Shown here piece by piece: positions 49,686-63,234 of a stretch of 64,000 nucleotides of DNA. Position numbers and translations under genes: made by a program. Source of the DNA: Rotaria sp. Silwood1 (lineage: Eukaryota > Rotifera > Eurotatoria > Philodinida > Philodinidae); assembly GCA_905250075.1 (NCBI GenBank), contig CAJNOP010000181.1:124001-188000 (forward strand), given 5' to 3'. Numbering within the stretch: the stretch's first letter is position 1; every line of letters starts with the position of its first letter. The notes under the pieces were generated by a model that saw only the letters and a program-made list of their open reading frames with translations, made no database searches and was not told the DNA's origin.

Positions 49686-50223
49686 ATGCAAATTTTTGTT
49701 CGTGGTGCTGCTGAGCTCTTACCGCTCGATCTTGAAAAAGATGATACTGTTCAAGACATTCGTGTACGTTTGTTTTTTCACAATCAAGTATTAAAATTGA
49801 AATTATTTCTTTAATTTTTCAGGAATATGTCGCTGAAGAATATGACATTGATATGGATGAACTTGTATTAAGTTACAATGGAACACCATTAAATGACGAA
49901 CAAACTGTTGAACAATTTGGACTTATACCAGGTTCAACCCTTGATGCTACTATCAAATTATTTGGTGGTAAAGTTCATGGTTCATTAGCTCGTGCTGGTA
50001 AAGTCAAAGGTCAAACACCAAAGGTAAAATCAACTTTTAACTGTTTATTGAATAAAGAAAATAATTTATTATTGAAATTTTCTAGGTAGCTAAACAAGAA
50101 AAACGTAAGAAGAAAACTGGTCGTGCTAAACGACGTCTTCAATACAAGCAACGATTTGTTAACAAGGTTGCTTCATTTGGTCGTCGTCGCGGACCTAATT
50201 CAAATCAACAAGCTGCATCGTGA
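49686..50223 (+). CDS. FAU: FAU: ubiquitin-like protein fused to 40S ribosomal protein S30
   Basis: Exons 49686-49763, 49823-50023 and 50086-50223 encode 138 residues. The ubiquitin-like part ([20 protein letters not shown] to KLFGG) is followed by a conserved S30: [19 protein letters not shown], then [20 protein letters not shown], then [19 protein letters not shown]30 is a small basic protein of the 40S subunit. It is released by cleavage after Gly-Gly at the end of the ubiquitin-like domain. Exon phases are identical to the upstream paralogue. An AATAAA lies at 50,262. This copy keeps the canonical residues and is the likely main ribosomal gene. Confidence 0.97.
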
Positions 50224-53200
50224 GAAATGATCTAAGCATATACACAAAAAACAACAACAACAATAAATGCCTACTTCATAACTCCTGTTTTAGCTGATAG
50301 CAGTTTATTTCTAGCGAGCAGCTATATACGATCACAAGGAGATTAAAAATATATTATTTTTGTTTCTGAATAAAACATCGCAAAAAAAAATCAGAAGCGA
50401 AACTCATTTTTTATTTCTTTTTATTGATTAAATTCTCTCCATCACGAGATTAATTCAAATAAGAAGGTAACATATTATCAACACATAGTCATTTAATTCA
50501 TTATAAACCTCGAATTATGGTATCATATCATTGAATTTTAATTATATACATACTGCAGTTAAATGATTCTAAAAATCTAAGTTTATAATTCATTTGAACT
50601 GTCTCACCAGTACAAATATTGTTCAGCTTTTTTAACTATCATTTCATTACTTTATTCAAAAAAAAGTTGACAGCTCATTTTACGCTTATATTGTTGATGA
50701 TAATCTAATATTTACTACTTAATAGATTATATCATTATATGAAAAAGAAAAATTTTTATCTTATTTATTCTGTTACTCATCTAAGCATTGTTACAAATTT
50801 GAATAAATCAAATTTATTGACGAGAGTCTGTATTTAATCTAATCCCATTATACTAAATATAATTAAGACGTTTTACTTATAGTGTACTTATAGAAAACTA
50901 GCAGACAAATATAATTCATGATGTAAAATTTTTTTTTCTAACACGAAATTTTCGATTTGAATGTTTCTTATTTTGTAATCAAAAATGATTATTATTCAAA
51001 GTTGTATTTAACACTGAAGAGTTTGAATGTTCATCAATGAATTCGTCTGTTGAAAATAAATATCCGTCTTCAAAAGAAATAAAATCATGTGGATTATTAG
51101 TGGATACGTTGTATGGTAATTGTGATATACATGAATGATGACAAAACATGACAAAAAATAAAAGATAATAAAAATTAAAAATATTTTCATCAGAACCAAA
51201 TATATCACTGAAGAAATCTATTAGTCGAAAAAAAATTCAGGATATATGAGTGTATTTTTTTAATGAACATGAAAACAGTTTAAATGAGTTATATAATTAA
51301 TTCAATATACGTCTCTACTTGATAACTCAATATTAATAATAAAATCTTTGTTTGAAATCATTGCAGACATTATAATCTATTGAACAAGAGGCTACTGATG
51401 ATCATAGTAATATTTTCTATTGATCATTTTTATTATCCTATTTCTATTAATGTTTTAAACGATATGTTAAATACAAAACATTGTTACAATAAATTGATTG
51501 TTTTTTTTTTATTAGTTATTGAAATTGTGACTTCCATGAAAAAAATTAAATATAAAAAAAAACTTATTTCTTCAATTGTTAATCATGTGTAGTCAGTTTT
51601 GTTTATTTTTTTTTCCTTAGAAAAGCCAAACATCTAATAATTAAAAAATTTCAAAAGACATTTTCTTATCTCCCTATACTTCGTTGTTCAACGATACATA
51701 ATTCCTGTCGAAGTTTTTCAAACACAAAAAAGTGCTTATCACTATTAATAACTTGGGACTATTTTTCCATATGAAAGACTTGAATCTATTCATGAAAAAC
51801 AATTGAACATGGGAAATCTATCATTGAATTAGAATACATCATCTATCTAATAAGTTGAAAATGTTTGAAACATTTGTTTGATCAACAAGTGAATATATGA
51901 AAAGGTAAAAACGTACTCACTAATGCCAGACGTTTTTTTTTGCTTCTGAAAAATGAACGTGATATTCCAGAATAGCCTATATCACGTTTGATTGTTTTCT
52001 AAAAAAAAAAAAAGGTTATTTTTCAACTAAAGTAATTAAGTACTTATTGTGTTCAATATTGGAGAGTAGATAATAAACATATGGTCTTTATTCTGATTGC
52101 TGGTATGTACTTGATAGCTCATATAAGTCTTTTATTCTATGTCGGTACAAAGTTAAAGATAATTTCTTCTAAAATGAAATGATTTAAAAAAGATAACAAA
52201 TATTTCTTGAAGAACAAGTCAATAGGGCTCTAAGTTTTATCGAAAAAGTTGATTAAAATATTTCTATCATGTGATTTTTTTATGACAACAACTCAATTTT
52301 GACTTTTCTTACGAAAAACTAGATTTTCTATGAGAACGAGATGCAAAGTGCAGCAGATCGACGTTAATAAAGTCATACAACTTTATAGTTTGAATGATAC
52401 TCATACAATCTTAACACTTCACATTTAGTATTCAACAAGAAGTATTAACAATTTATCAAATTTGAATCCGATTATCAATTAAAATCTGATAATCGATTTA
52501 TTAGAAGTTCGAAGTTGTTTACAAAATCATATTTCTTTGTATAAAAACATGAATTTCCTGTCTTTTGCAAGATCACTATATGCTAGTAGACATCAATCGA
52601 TCATTATTTCATTAAAAAAATTACTCTATAAAGTTAAATGTCAGGAGAAGCCGACAGAAATATTTGCCCTACATCCGTTTTTTCAGTTTTAATCACATAT
52701 CTGAAATACAAGAAATGATTTTTTCAACTCTAGCATGATAAGAATTCTAAGGTAATGACAAATCTTTACTGGTTATTTAATAAAAATAATATAGTAAGAA
52801 AAAAAAATCATATCAATCAATTTCCTAGTATTCATGATTAGCGTCTTTTGTAATCAAGATTTTATTGCGTCTCATTATTATATCTTTCCTATAAATAGTT
52901 CGGGATTTTCTTACATAGATTATTCTCTCGGTTTTTTTAATTTTTTATTATTGACATTGATCGCCTTCGAGCTGGTCTCGATATTTCAATATTAATTTAA
53001 AAACGGTGAGATATATTTTTGAAATTATCAATTGCAAATTACAACTCAATTTTATCGATAGTCGTGAATTCCATTTAGATCAGCAACAGTCTCAATGAAT
53101 CTTTCTTCAACATTTATGATCATCTTAAAGAATTCCAGCATGTCCACTTCCAATCTATAGATACTTGATGATATTCTAATAAAAACTCAAATCCTTCTAA

Positions 53201-53677
53201 TGTTTTTATTAGAACATAATGTAGTAGCTATAGACAAAAAAAATCATTGAAATTGAAAGTGAAGATCTGAGAACATTCACTCGTTAGTACAATATATTTG
53301 GCAACAAAAACCAGTGTACTACAGAAATTCTCCCTAGAATCTTACTTGTTAATAGATCTAACGTAAAATTCCAACCAAAATGAATCTTTTTTCGTGTATT
53401 CATGTAAAAAAATTCGAAAATCAATTTTCTTTCAATATTTAGTTTCTTTTTAGCTGAGAAATTTTTATATACTACTTGTAGAGCAAGTTTTAGTTGAAGA
53501 TAAAATTTCACAATAGAACTTTATGTTGAATACTGAAATTCAAATAATAATTATAAATCTACAAGAAAAGCCTATTTCTACCGAAGATAAGGGAATATTA
53601 ATTTGAAAAAGAATTCTGATACATTTTCTTATTAATTCATTCTTCTCGTTTAGAAACAAAAATTTAAAAAAAAAAAG
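50224..53677. other. Spacer, no gene seen
   Basis: About 3.4 kb of AT-rich sequence. Short frames at 51,008-51,208, 51,380-51,592 and 53,284-53,511 have no supporting features. Confidence 0.5.
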
Positions 53678-54500
53678 ATGTCGAAATACAGTATTTTCAT
53701 GTTGATTGTGGTATTAATTATGCTTTTGTCTGTGAATGGTGAACAAAACAAAAAAACTGATGAAAATATCTGTGGTATAATTACGCATATACTTTGTATT
53801 AAAGATCTACTTACAAATATTACCACAGCAGCAAAAGATATTCGTAAAACCGCGATTGAACTTGAACAAAAAATTGTAAATATGATTTCAGGATTAGAAA
53901 AAACTTTTTTGTTTTTTTAAATTTATTTTTACTCGATTTTTTTTCAGTTTCAACAAGATCAAACTAAACTTCGTCTTTTAACAAATATCCAAGATAAAAG
54001 AGCAATATTACGTTCAACTTTTCCTACATCAGATTATCATTTGCAATTATTAACAATGAATAATATTGATAAAGTAAAATAAAAGAATTTATTTAATCGA
54101 ACAACAAGAAAAAAAAAATTCCTCAACAATTTTCTTTTAGGAAGATTTTATTCACTTAATTAAAGAACAGTATTTTGCTATTGGTTATTTATATAATTCT
54201 TTGCAAAATTTACGTTATATTCAAAGTACATTAGGCAAACAATTTGATAATTTATTTAATCAAACTCAAACCATTTTACAAAAAGATATCTTATGTAATT
54301 ATATGAATATTTTACGTGTTTATTCAGAAAATTGGTCAACAATTGATCAAATAAATGGTATTGATATAACAGAAACACAAATGCATGAGTTATCATCATT
54401 GGAATATAATAGTTATTTGATTATTATTGTTCAATTAATAAGCAAATGGATGCGATGTATCAAAGATGTTATTGATACTCTTGAATATAAACTTATTTAA
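53678..54500 (+). CDS. Secreted helical protein, member 1 of a tandem pair
   Basis: Three phase-0 exons, 53678-53875, 53948-54073 and 54141-54500, encode 227 residues. The family is not recognised. A signal peptide is clear (MSKYSIFMLIVVLIMLLSVN, then GEQ). The mature chain is predicted by eye to be largely helical, with heptad-like hydrophobic spacing, and has cysteines at about 32, 40, 160 and 214. Cys32 and Cys40 have a C-x7-C spacing (CGIITHILC) shared with the downstream paralogue, as are NNID at the end of exon 2 and the Trp-containing C-terminal helix (LISKWMRCIKDVIDTLE). The middle exon is exactly 126 bp in both genes. No membrane anchor follows the signal peptide, so secretion is likely. 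Role unknown. Confidence 0.75.
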
Positions 54501-57500
54501 ATTAATATTATTTTCATTTTTGACAATTTTACACTACTAGAACTATCTTTTCATTTTTCAAGATTATTTAATCCATATATATATATATATATTATTTATC
54601 TGTTGTTATAGTTTTCCTAGTGAATGCTTTTAATAAATGATTAATAAATTACATCGATTAGTCGAGAAAAAAAATTCGTCTTTTATTCATATCAAATAAC
54701 AACAAAAGTTCATTGGAATGTTTTTGAAAAGCTTATAGATGAATAGCGACACTTTGAGCACTCAATAAACAAAAATAAAATATATTAAGTTTAATCAATC
54801 TTGATTATTGTCATAAAAATTTGAAGACAATGTTACACCAAAGAATAATTTTTCATATCTAAATGTACTGGATAATAATAATACATGAGAACAATTTTTT
54901 TTTATTGTCAAGTGATGAATATCAACACACTCAATAAAGTTCATGTAATAATACAAGAAAATCTAGTCTGTAACTACTAGTATGAGCGTGAGTTTTATTT
55001 TTATCTATAATCATACTGTATAACCTTACTGTCATCTATATCTTTTTCCTTATGCGAATATATAATTTTATACTCAAATGTCTTAATTTGTGGCGTTCAA
55101 AATATATTTGTTTTCCTAAAAGGCTAGACTCATTTATTTTTGAATAATACCGATCAATCATTGATTTTAGGACAAAAAAGAATCATTTATCAAACATTCT
55201 TATCTTACTCACTTTTTGATAATATATATGATTCATTTTATTATTCAATTTTCATTAAACTGTCAGAAAACGACGTATGTAACTCTTATTTCATATATAT
55301 ATATATTGTTTGTCAAAATAAGCAAATAGATAAATATGAGATGTCACGTATATGTCTCTGACAAAATCAGTATGTCTATCTATTAAGTATATGGCACTTC
55401 GGACTTTTTAGACTTTTGATATGACGTCAATAGAGTTTTACAAAACTTTTCATAGAATATTCCAACCTATATTTAATCCCACTTCAATAGAACAAGAAGA
55501 AAAACAGTCTGTTCAATGTCAAACGTGATTTTTTCTTATGAGGCTTATTTTTTTGAATAAAACAAATCGATACATATATATATATATGAAAAAATTGCAA
55601 ATTTTTGGTACGATCGATACGAAAAACTGAAAATACATCTATACAGTTTCTTAGTGATGTATTTTATAACACACTGTGCCTCTTGTTATGTAGTGAAAGT
55701 TTTTCAACATTTTGCTACATATTATATGAGTTAATTATAACTTAATTCAATGCAAATGTGCCATAAAAAACGTTAATTTAATGAAAAAATATCCTTTTAC
55801 ATTGTATTATATTATGTAAAATCTCCATAATAGAAAGAGCTATAAAGCTGACTTTGTAAATGAAAATACAATTCTAAGAAGTATATTTATGGTAAAAATT
55901 TGATCGAAATGGATAAGTTGTTCGGAATTTATTTGCAATGAAACTATCAAAAAGTCAATATACAAAATGAGTAAAACTAGAATGTTTAAAAGTTGTTCAG
56001 AAGAAGTTTTCTTTATAGAGCTGTTTTTTACAAAGGGATCTTTCTTTTGAGCACATTTAGTTACTTTTCTTTAGCTTATAGATGGATGAATAAAGTTGAA
56101 AAAAATAAGGACAGTCTACACGAAAACGAATAAATGTTTGTCATACAGTTATTGGAATGAACGAGCATGGAAACAGAGAGAGAGAGACAAATTAGAAAGA
56201 TATATGACTCGATAGAACATTTCAGATTCTAAAGTCTAAACAATTCATTATCTTTTTTATTCTTTTCTTCGATTCGGAGAAAATTTCGTTTTTTCAACAC
56301 GTCTCTGTATATAACCGTAAGATTTTTTGGCATAGTACACGGCTCATAACTCAGTGACAGTAAGAGCTAAAATTTAATATGACAGTGGGATGCTTTAAGA
56401 AGAATAACATATTAACAAAACAGTCCGAATCCGTAGGGAGGAACAAAAGTAATTAGCAAAATATCGTTTAAATCTTAATCGTACCAAGTAGTTGTCATTC
56501 ACCCATCTAATATATTTCTATCAATCTAAATTTTTATTTGCTCTTATGAGTGCACTGAAAAATAAATGAAATTAACTTTACATTGTAATGTATTGAGTAA
56601 AATTTGTCTAATTTAAATACTGATGGATTTTTGTGAGAATAATCATGCTTCTCATGAAAATAAGCAATCTTAATTCAATGTTTCAAATTTTAATTCGTTT
56701 TTTGAATATTTTATTTTAATACAGTCTAGTAGTTTATACAATATGATAGAAATTCGTATAAATTATCAATTGCAATATCTAAAAACGATTAAAACTTTTT
56801 CGAAAACTGTAATAAAATCGTTCGAATGTCTTTTTTTTTCAAAACTTTTCAATCGTTTAACCACACAAAACAGATTTAGTTTATCAGAAACAATCGAATG
56901 AAGTGAATGTTACATGAAAGATTCTTTATTGTGATCTTTACAATAGTTTCGAAGAATCAAGTTTCAAAAAAATAAAATCAAATGAAATCTCATTTGATTA
57001 ATTGCAAAAATTGAAAAGTATAATATCCAACTAAGTTATTTTCAAATCTTCGTCGGCATTGTTGTTGATAAGAAAATGAACATTTCTATCATTCTAATCT
57101 CAATCCAGAACTCATTTATTGAAGATATAAAAAGATTTGTGAAGCTAGCTATTGTTTCGATTTTTTTGAAAGTCATTCATCATGATTTCATTTGAAGATT
57201 TTTAATTCTTAATCCATTGTAAAAACTTAACCAACTGTCTCCACTAAATGATCTCATTGCAAACTCCTTCATGAATAATATTGACATTTTCTTATCGATA
57301 ACATTATTATATTGAATCTATTGATGATTTCCTATATGCTCAGACAACATCTGTCTATTGAAAACTTAAATAGAAATGTACTTTTTAATAAAAAACTAGA
57401 TCTCAACGAATGATAAATATGCAGATAACCACGCATAAAGCCAAGAAACAAAGTATTCGGGAAGCTGATATTTGTAAAAAATAATATTTTCAGACATGAC

Positions 57501-57801
57501 ACAATATTGATTTACAAAAAAACGTTAATTGAGGATGAGTGGGCTGTTGCCACGTAGTATATAATAAAATTTAATTTTTAGCGAATCGTAGAGCAACAAC
57601 CGCATTTCTATCAATAACAAGTCAGGTATTTTTGCTTTTTTTTTGTTAATATTTATATTGGTATGTTACAATATATATGTGGTAAATTTTAGAATCTCGT
57701 GTCTATTTTCGGCGTGGATCGTCAATCTAACACGCGAGCTAGTCTCAAATTTCGACAACTAGTAAGACAAAAAATTTTTCAACTTGAAAAACAGAAATGA
57801 A
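54501..57801. other. Spacer between the two secreted-protein genes
   Basis: About 3.3 kb of AT-rich DNA without a supportable gene or a third paralogue. It contains TA microsatellites near 54,577-54,591 and 55,575-55,588. Confidence 0.5.
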
Positions 57802-58635
57802 ATGAATATCTATTTAGCTAAAACCATGTCTACTCTATCAAGTTTGATACTTGTTTTTCTATCAATTGCATCTGTATTTTCATTTACTTTACGGCAATCA
57901 CATAATGATAATATGTGTAAAACAATGGGTAGTATTTTATGTATAAAAGAAGAATTAGCTATAATTGCAACAGTAGCCAAGGGTATTGCACGTGCATCCC
58001 ATGAAATAGAAGAAACTGTAAATATACTTTTTGATAAAAAAAAAAACAATAAAATTTTAATTATTTGATCTTTTTTTTTTTGTAGATTGAACAAACAAAA
58101 GCTCTTGAAACACTTAATCTACATGTTAATATGGAAATTAATTATACACAATTTAATGTACCAATACCAGAATACCATAATGAATTTTTTCAAGTTAATA
58201 ATATTGATAAAGTATTGAAGCAAAAAATTTTTTTGGAAATTTTATAATATTTATTTATTTGTGTTGTTTTTTTAATAGGAATTTTTACGTGAACTTTTTT
58301 TCGAAGCACATAATGCTATGCTTTTCTATTATAATTCAATAGAGGATTTACTTAATTTAAAAGTTGAATATGCCGACCCAATTGATCAATCAATTAAAAA
58401 AATACAAGATTCTTTAAGATATGAAATAATTTGTCGGTATCGAAGTGCCCTTAATGCTTTTTCTCAAAAATGGAAATCAGTCAATGAAATTGGTCGAATA
58501 AATTTTTCAAGACAACATCGTCTTGCTCCATCATTTACTCATCATATACATTCAGTAGTTATTGTTCGATATTTACAACAATGGATGAAATTAATCAATT
58601 CTGTTATTGTTAATCTTGAAAGTAAATTTTTTTAA
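57802..58635 (+). CDS. Secreted helical protein, member 2 of a tandem pair
   Basis: Three phase-0 exons, 57802-58017, 58086-58211 and 58279-58635, encode 232 residues. The ATG at 57802 is the first in frame; the one at 57826 would give a shorter n-region (MSTLSSLILVFLSIASVF) more like its paralogue and is equally plausible. Cysteines fall at about 39, 47 and 166, with the same C-x7-C spacing (CKTMGSILC) and nearly the same distance to the third Cys as in the first gene. Exon 2 (126 bp) ends NNID-K in both, and exon 3 ends with QQWMKLINSVIVNLE, matching the partner's KWMRCIKDVIDTLE. The fourth Cys of the partner is absent. Overall identity is low, so the duplication is old or the pair evolves quickly. 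AATAAA at 58,786. Confidence 0.75.
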
Positions 58636-61431
58636 ATCAATATCTTATGCAAAATAAAAAAATCAATAGAATTTTTGTCAATATTTCAGTTTTTTTTTCT
58701 GATTTAGTCGTTTAAATGTTAAATTGAATGCTTTTGTCAAGTTTTTTTTTCTTGTGAATGCAATATTCATATTAATGTTTTATTAAATAAAACGATAATA
58801 AGCTTGATATATTTTTTATGATAGAAATAAGCCCAAATCAAAGATATCTATAAAATACTTCTGAAGTCAACTTGCTATTGTAATACCTAATAATTAATCA
58901 TAGTATTATGAGTTTGTTTATTTCCTATGTTTGTTACCATCACTAAGTCATTTTCATATAACCAAAATATTTAACAAAGCAATCAAAACAATAATAACAA
59001 TATAAATAATTAGAATATCAGTAAATTATTTTAACATAACAAATACTCAATGTTTCAAATCGAACTGAAAATATTTTCACTAACATTCATGTTACATACG
59101 TCATCAAAAAAAAAAACATTTTGCTTAACAAAAAGGATCAGATCAACCTACAATATTCTAACATTTACAAAAGCCCTTTAGTGACATGCCCATAACAATC
59201 AACTTATATCGACTAATGTTCCCAGACGTTCATAGTCTATTTTCTGAGATAAATAAGTGCTGTGTGTCAGTCACTTCTCTTTAGTATTTATTCTTCATAA
59301 ACATCTGACAATAACTCAAACATGTCTAAATACTTTCTAACTAACAGCAAGAAGGATTTTAACAACACGTAGTACACATATAGCTTGTATTTACCAATAC
59401 TCAGAAAAACATGTCATGTACTTTGTACTATACACATAAATTAATTTTATTCTTGAAAACATCCTGAGATAGACAAAAACTGTAACAGTAAAACGGCGTC
59501 TTAATAAAAACTCTATCAGAAAAATTCATTAATACTTGAAACGCTATCTTGATCGATCAATAGTATTCGTTTTATATTAATGAATGCTCACAAACAGATA
59601 TAACTCATTCGTAGAAAAGTGATTGATAATACCTTAGGAATTTTATTTCAAAAACATCTTAAAATGTAGAAATCGAACATTTTTCATGCATAAAACTTTA
59701 TCTATTTTGTTAATTTTTCGAAATTGTTAACATCTTCCCACTCATCTGTTCAATTGAATTGAATAAGATATGTTCAACATTCTAATGAGAGTAGAGAAAA
59801 ATCGGAAAATGATAGTAGTGATCACAAATGTAATAGAAAAGAAAATTGAATTATCTTCATTAGTATTTGAATTTCGAAGTTAACAAATGCAAACTAACAA
59901 TTGATCGAAATTAAAATTTTCTACAGGAGCCATCAAGAGAAATTTCTATTCTCGTCTGGTATAGGTGAGATCAATTTATTCAATATGACGCTACTTTCAT
60001 AAGTAGTACAAAAAAAAATGAGTTTATTTCGATTCAGACCAATTAGACAGTATCTTTGTATTGTTTTTAAACAAATTATTACTTAAAGAAGTTTTTTATA
60101 TTATCTGAAACTGACGTGAAATAAATAGCCTACACAATAAATGACTAATTGATGATGACACGATAGTTCCGCTCATGACACTGCCACACTGACATTTCCG
60201 CGCATGACACTATTGTACTAAGAATTACGTCGAGTGTGGGTATGGACTGCATGTTTGACTGTTTCCTTTTGAATATCATACAATCTTATCTGGATCTGTT
60301 TGAGTCCACGTAGGATTCAAATCTCGAAGCTTCTTGTCTATCGGTTTCAGGTGTGGGTTGTGGTGGGATAGAGATGAGAATTTTAATCTGTTGATTCCAA
60401 AATTTTTGCACTGGAACTCGGACGCGATTTATGGAGCGTCTTTCAAACTCTATTCCGATTGAAACTTCGCTCATTAACTGTGTTCACAGCTGAGCTCAGA
60501 CCCAAATCCAATTGATTAAACTTTTTTGGATCCAATCCATACCTGATTGGTATTCATAATATCCTCAATAAAATTTTTTAATTCGAGTATGTTTGTAAGT
60601 GAGATATTGCTGTGTTTGGCTGAAGGTGTGGTTTAGATGGAAACATCTACATCCAGACCTGCAGTCCACAAACACACTCGAGTTAGATCTTAGTCTGATG
60701 ATGTTACGCATGAAAATGCCTCTGTGTCGAAGTATTGGACGCAGAAATATCGATGAACTCTTTTTGATATCTATTTTAAAGAAAACAAAAATGAAAACGA
60801 GAAATTTCTTTGTTCTGCATGATATTCTGTACTCAGCTGCAATACATCAGTTTTTGATGTCTCCAACTTTTCTGCAAGTTTCAGATGATAGCGAATCTAG
60901 TTGCATGTTTTTAAGGATATTGAAAAATAAGTTAAGTGTTTTACGTGTTAGTAAAACCCTTCCTACTACTAGAAACAGTGTTTAGACATGTTTGAGTCAT
61001 TATTAGATGTTAATAGAGAACAAACACTAAAAAATAGTGGCTGACACATAGCGCTTAATCGTATCATTAGATAGATTATGAGCGTCTGTGAATGTTATTT
61101 AGTATCTTAAGTGTTATTGAAATGTTTTATTATAAGAAGGCGTTTTTTGGTGTTTGTGTCCTGTAAATTGATCTAATACTCTTTGCTGAGTGCATCATTT
61201 TTTGACAAATCATCTAGAGTAGAAGTTTGTAAGCATAACTCATTGAAATCTGAGTGTTATTAAAACTAATTTCTGTTTGATTTTCCAAACATGAATATTT
61301 GTCATGCTAGCATAAATTACTAGTACTCTTATAAATAAAAATTTGAAAGAAGCATAAAACTTATTTTCAACTGCAGAAAAAGAAATAAAAAATAAAATCC
61401 ACCAATGTTTCTTATCACTACATGACTCTAC
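58636..61431. other. Spacer, no gene accepted
   Basis: AT-rich, with a patch around 60,150-60,500 that is less AT-rich and has two similar sites, CGCTCATGACACT and CGCGCATGACACT. An open frame at 60,599-60,985 has no recognised domain and lacks good start context. Confidence 0.5.
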
Positions 61432-63234
61432 TCATGTCATTGAACTATTTGACTTATTTATATTTAATTTTGGATGAGTTCTATATAATAGAAAATCCAT
61501 AAGATATTGTTGTTCAGGAGTAACATAATGAAATGATATAGTTTCATCACTACAACAATCGTAGTGCTAAAAAGTAAATATATATTAAGAATTAAAAGAA
61601 ATACAAAAAAAAATTCTTCTAATAAACTTACAGTTTGTAGTGGATTCTCAGCATATGATGCAAGCCAATCAGGAAAAGAACCCCGAAAATGGTCAATAAA
61701 TGGAAGTGGATGGAATAATTCACGATTTTGTTTATCGAGTGATTTACCTGGATAAACACCTTGTGTACGAAGACAACTAGCTATAACAACATCTTCACTA
61801 CCACCATCTTCTTGACAATTTGCCGTTCGACTTTTGTGTGCTTCATAAAATCGTCGTAATGATTCTCGACTTAATACATAAGATGCTCCACCGGAATGAT
61901 ATCCTTTTGGAACGATAACCTAACCACAAAAATAATAAAGAATTTTAATCAAGAGATTCTTTTATGAAATTACAATCTTAATAATTGAACTTTCAAAAAA
62001 TTTCACTGTAAAATTATAGTTTAGATAATATATTATTGTACTAAAATTATTAAAAAAAAAATGACAAGGAACCAAACTCAAGAACGCTAGAAGAAATTTT
62101 TCAATTGATGTACTAATAGCTACTAACGGTAGTCTCTTTCCTTGTTTGCATTGAAATAAGTCTGTTTTGAGAGCATTGATATTCTCAAAGACTATCATGG
62201 AGAAAGAAGATATTTTATAAAAGAAAAGATTTCTTTTTATCTCTGTCGAACGGTATCTAAGGCAGTCTACTGCTATGTAATGTCATGACTTATCAGTCGA
62301 ATATTATAAAATATCTTGTCAGTGTTTTATTCAGCGTCAGGGCCAAGAAGACTGCGCTCTCGCAATCTGTGATTCTTCTACCGTGCATTGTATATTTGTG
62401 TTCTCAAAAATAGATGTACACCATTTCGAAACAAGGAATCTGTATAAAACATTGTTTATTGTCCACTATTTCTTGGGTCATTTTGTGGAAAATACAATTG
62501 TTTATTGTCTTATTTCATTAGTATACAATGGATGAAGGCGATTCCAGCTTTTGCATTGTTGAATTCGATTATTCAAATCCATTTGTATATATATTTTAAA
62601 AAAATATTTGTGTTCATGTAAATCATGAAGAAAAACAAATAAAACAATTTAATCTATTAAAGTGTACAATAGATAATAATTCATTAATGATTACCTTAAA
62701 GTTATATCCAAATGTAATAGGTTCTGATGAATTTTGTTCACTTAAAAATTTTTTCAAATGTTCAACAATCACATATGTATCATCATCTGCTTTGACAAAC
62801 CAATCGAAATCATTAAGATAATTTTCATATGCAAATAAAAAAGCTAATACTGATTTCTTTGTTAGATGGTCATAACCAGGTATAATACCTTTTAGTGGTG
62901 CAATAGGTATTTGTTTTGTAAATTTAATTTGTTCAGACGTCATTTTTTCTTGAGAATATTCTGTTATGAAAAAATAACGATCACATCGTTGTGCCCAAGT
63001 GTCATTGACAGCTTTTGTACGTGTAAGAAAATTGTTAGGTGAAGTCAATATTAAACAGCATATACGTGGTGATATTATATGAGTAGGAATTTTACTGCGA
63101 TTAAATTGAAAACTTGGAACAACAATATCATAATGTCTCGTACGAAAACTGATATAATAGACTGAAAATAATGTTATAAGAGTGAGGATAATAGCAATCG
63201 AAATGAAACGTTTGTTATTAATAAAAGACAACAT
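61432..63234 (-). CDS. C1GALT1: Core-1 beta-1,3-galactosyltransferase (T-synthase type, GT31)
   Basis: Three phase-0 exons, 62695-63234, 61632-61919 and 61432-61566, encode 320 residues. C1GALT1 enzymes add galactose to O-GalNAc on Ser/Thr in the Golgi. The chain has a type II signal-anchor at about residues 10-29, then RICCLILTSPNN, TRTKAVNDTWAQRCD and the metal/UDP-binding ADDDTY (Asp150-152). Exon 2 gives GYHSGGASYVLSRESL and CQEDGGSEDVVIASCL, both GT31 hallmarks, followed by FHPLPF. Exon 3 carries CCSDETISFHYV, the characteristic C-terminal block, then ends soon after. The conserved cysteines at 59-60 and 280-281 are present. Length is slightly below vertebrate forms (about 360). Intron 1 is 775 bp. 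All visible catalytic landmarks are intact, so an active enzyme is expected. Confidence 0.95.

Noticed and set aside
60286-60360. tRNA-like B-box resemblance (GGATTCAAATC)
   Set aside because: No matching A box or cloverleaf could be built around it.
60599-60985. 128-codon open frame on the plus strand
   Set aside because: No recognisable domain, no ATG in good context, and no splicing partner; kept as unassigned spacer.
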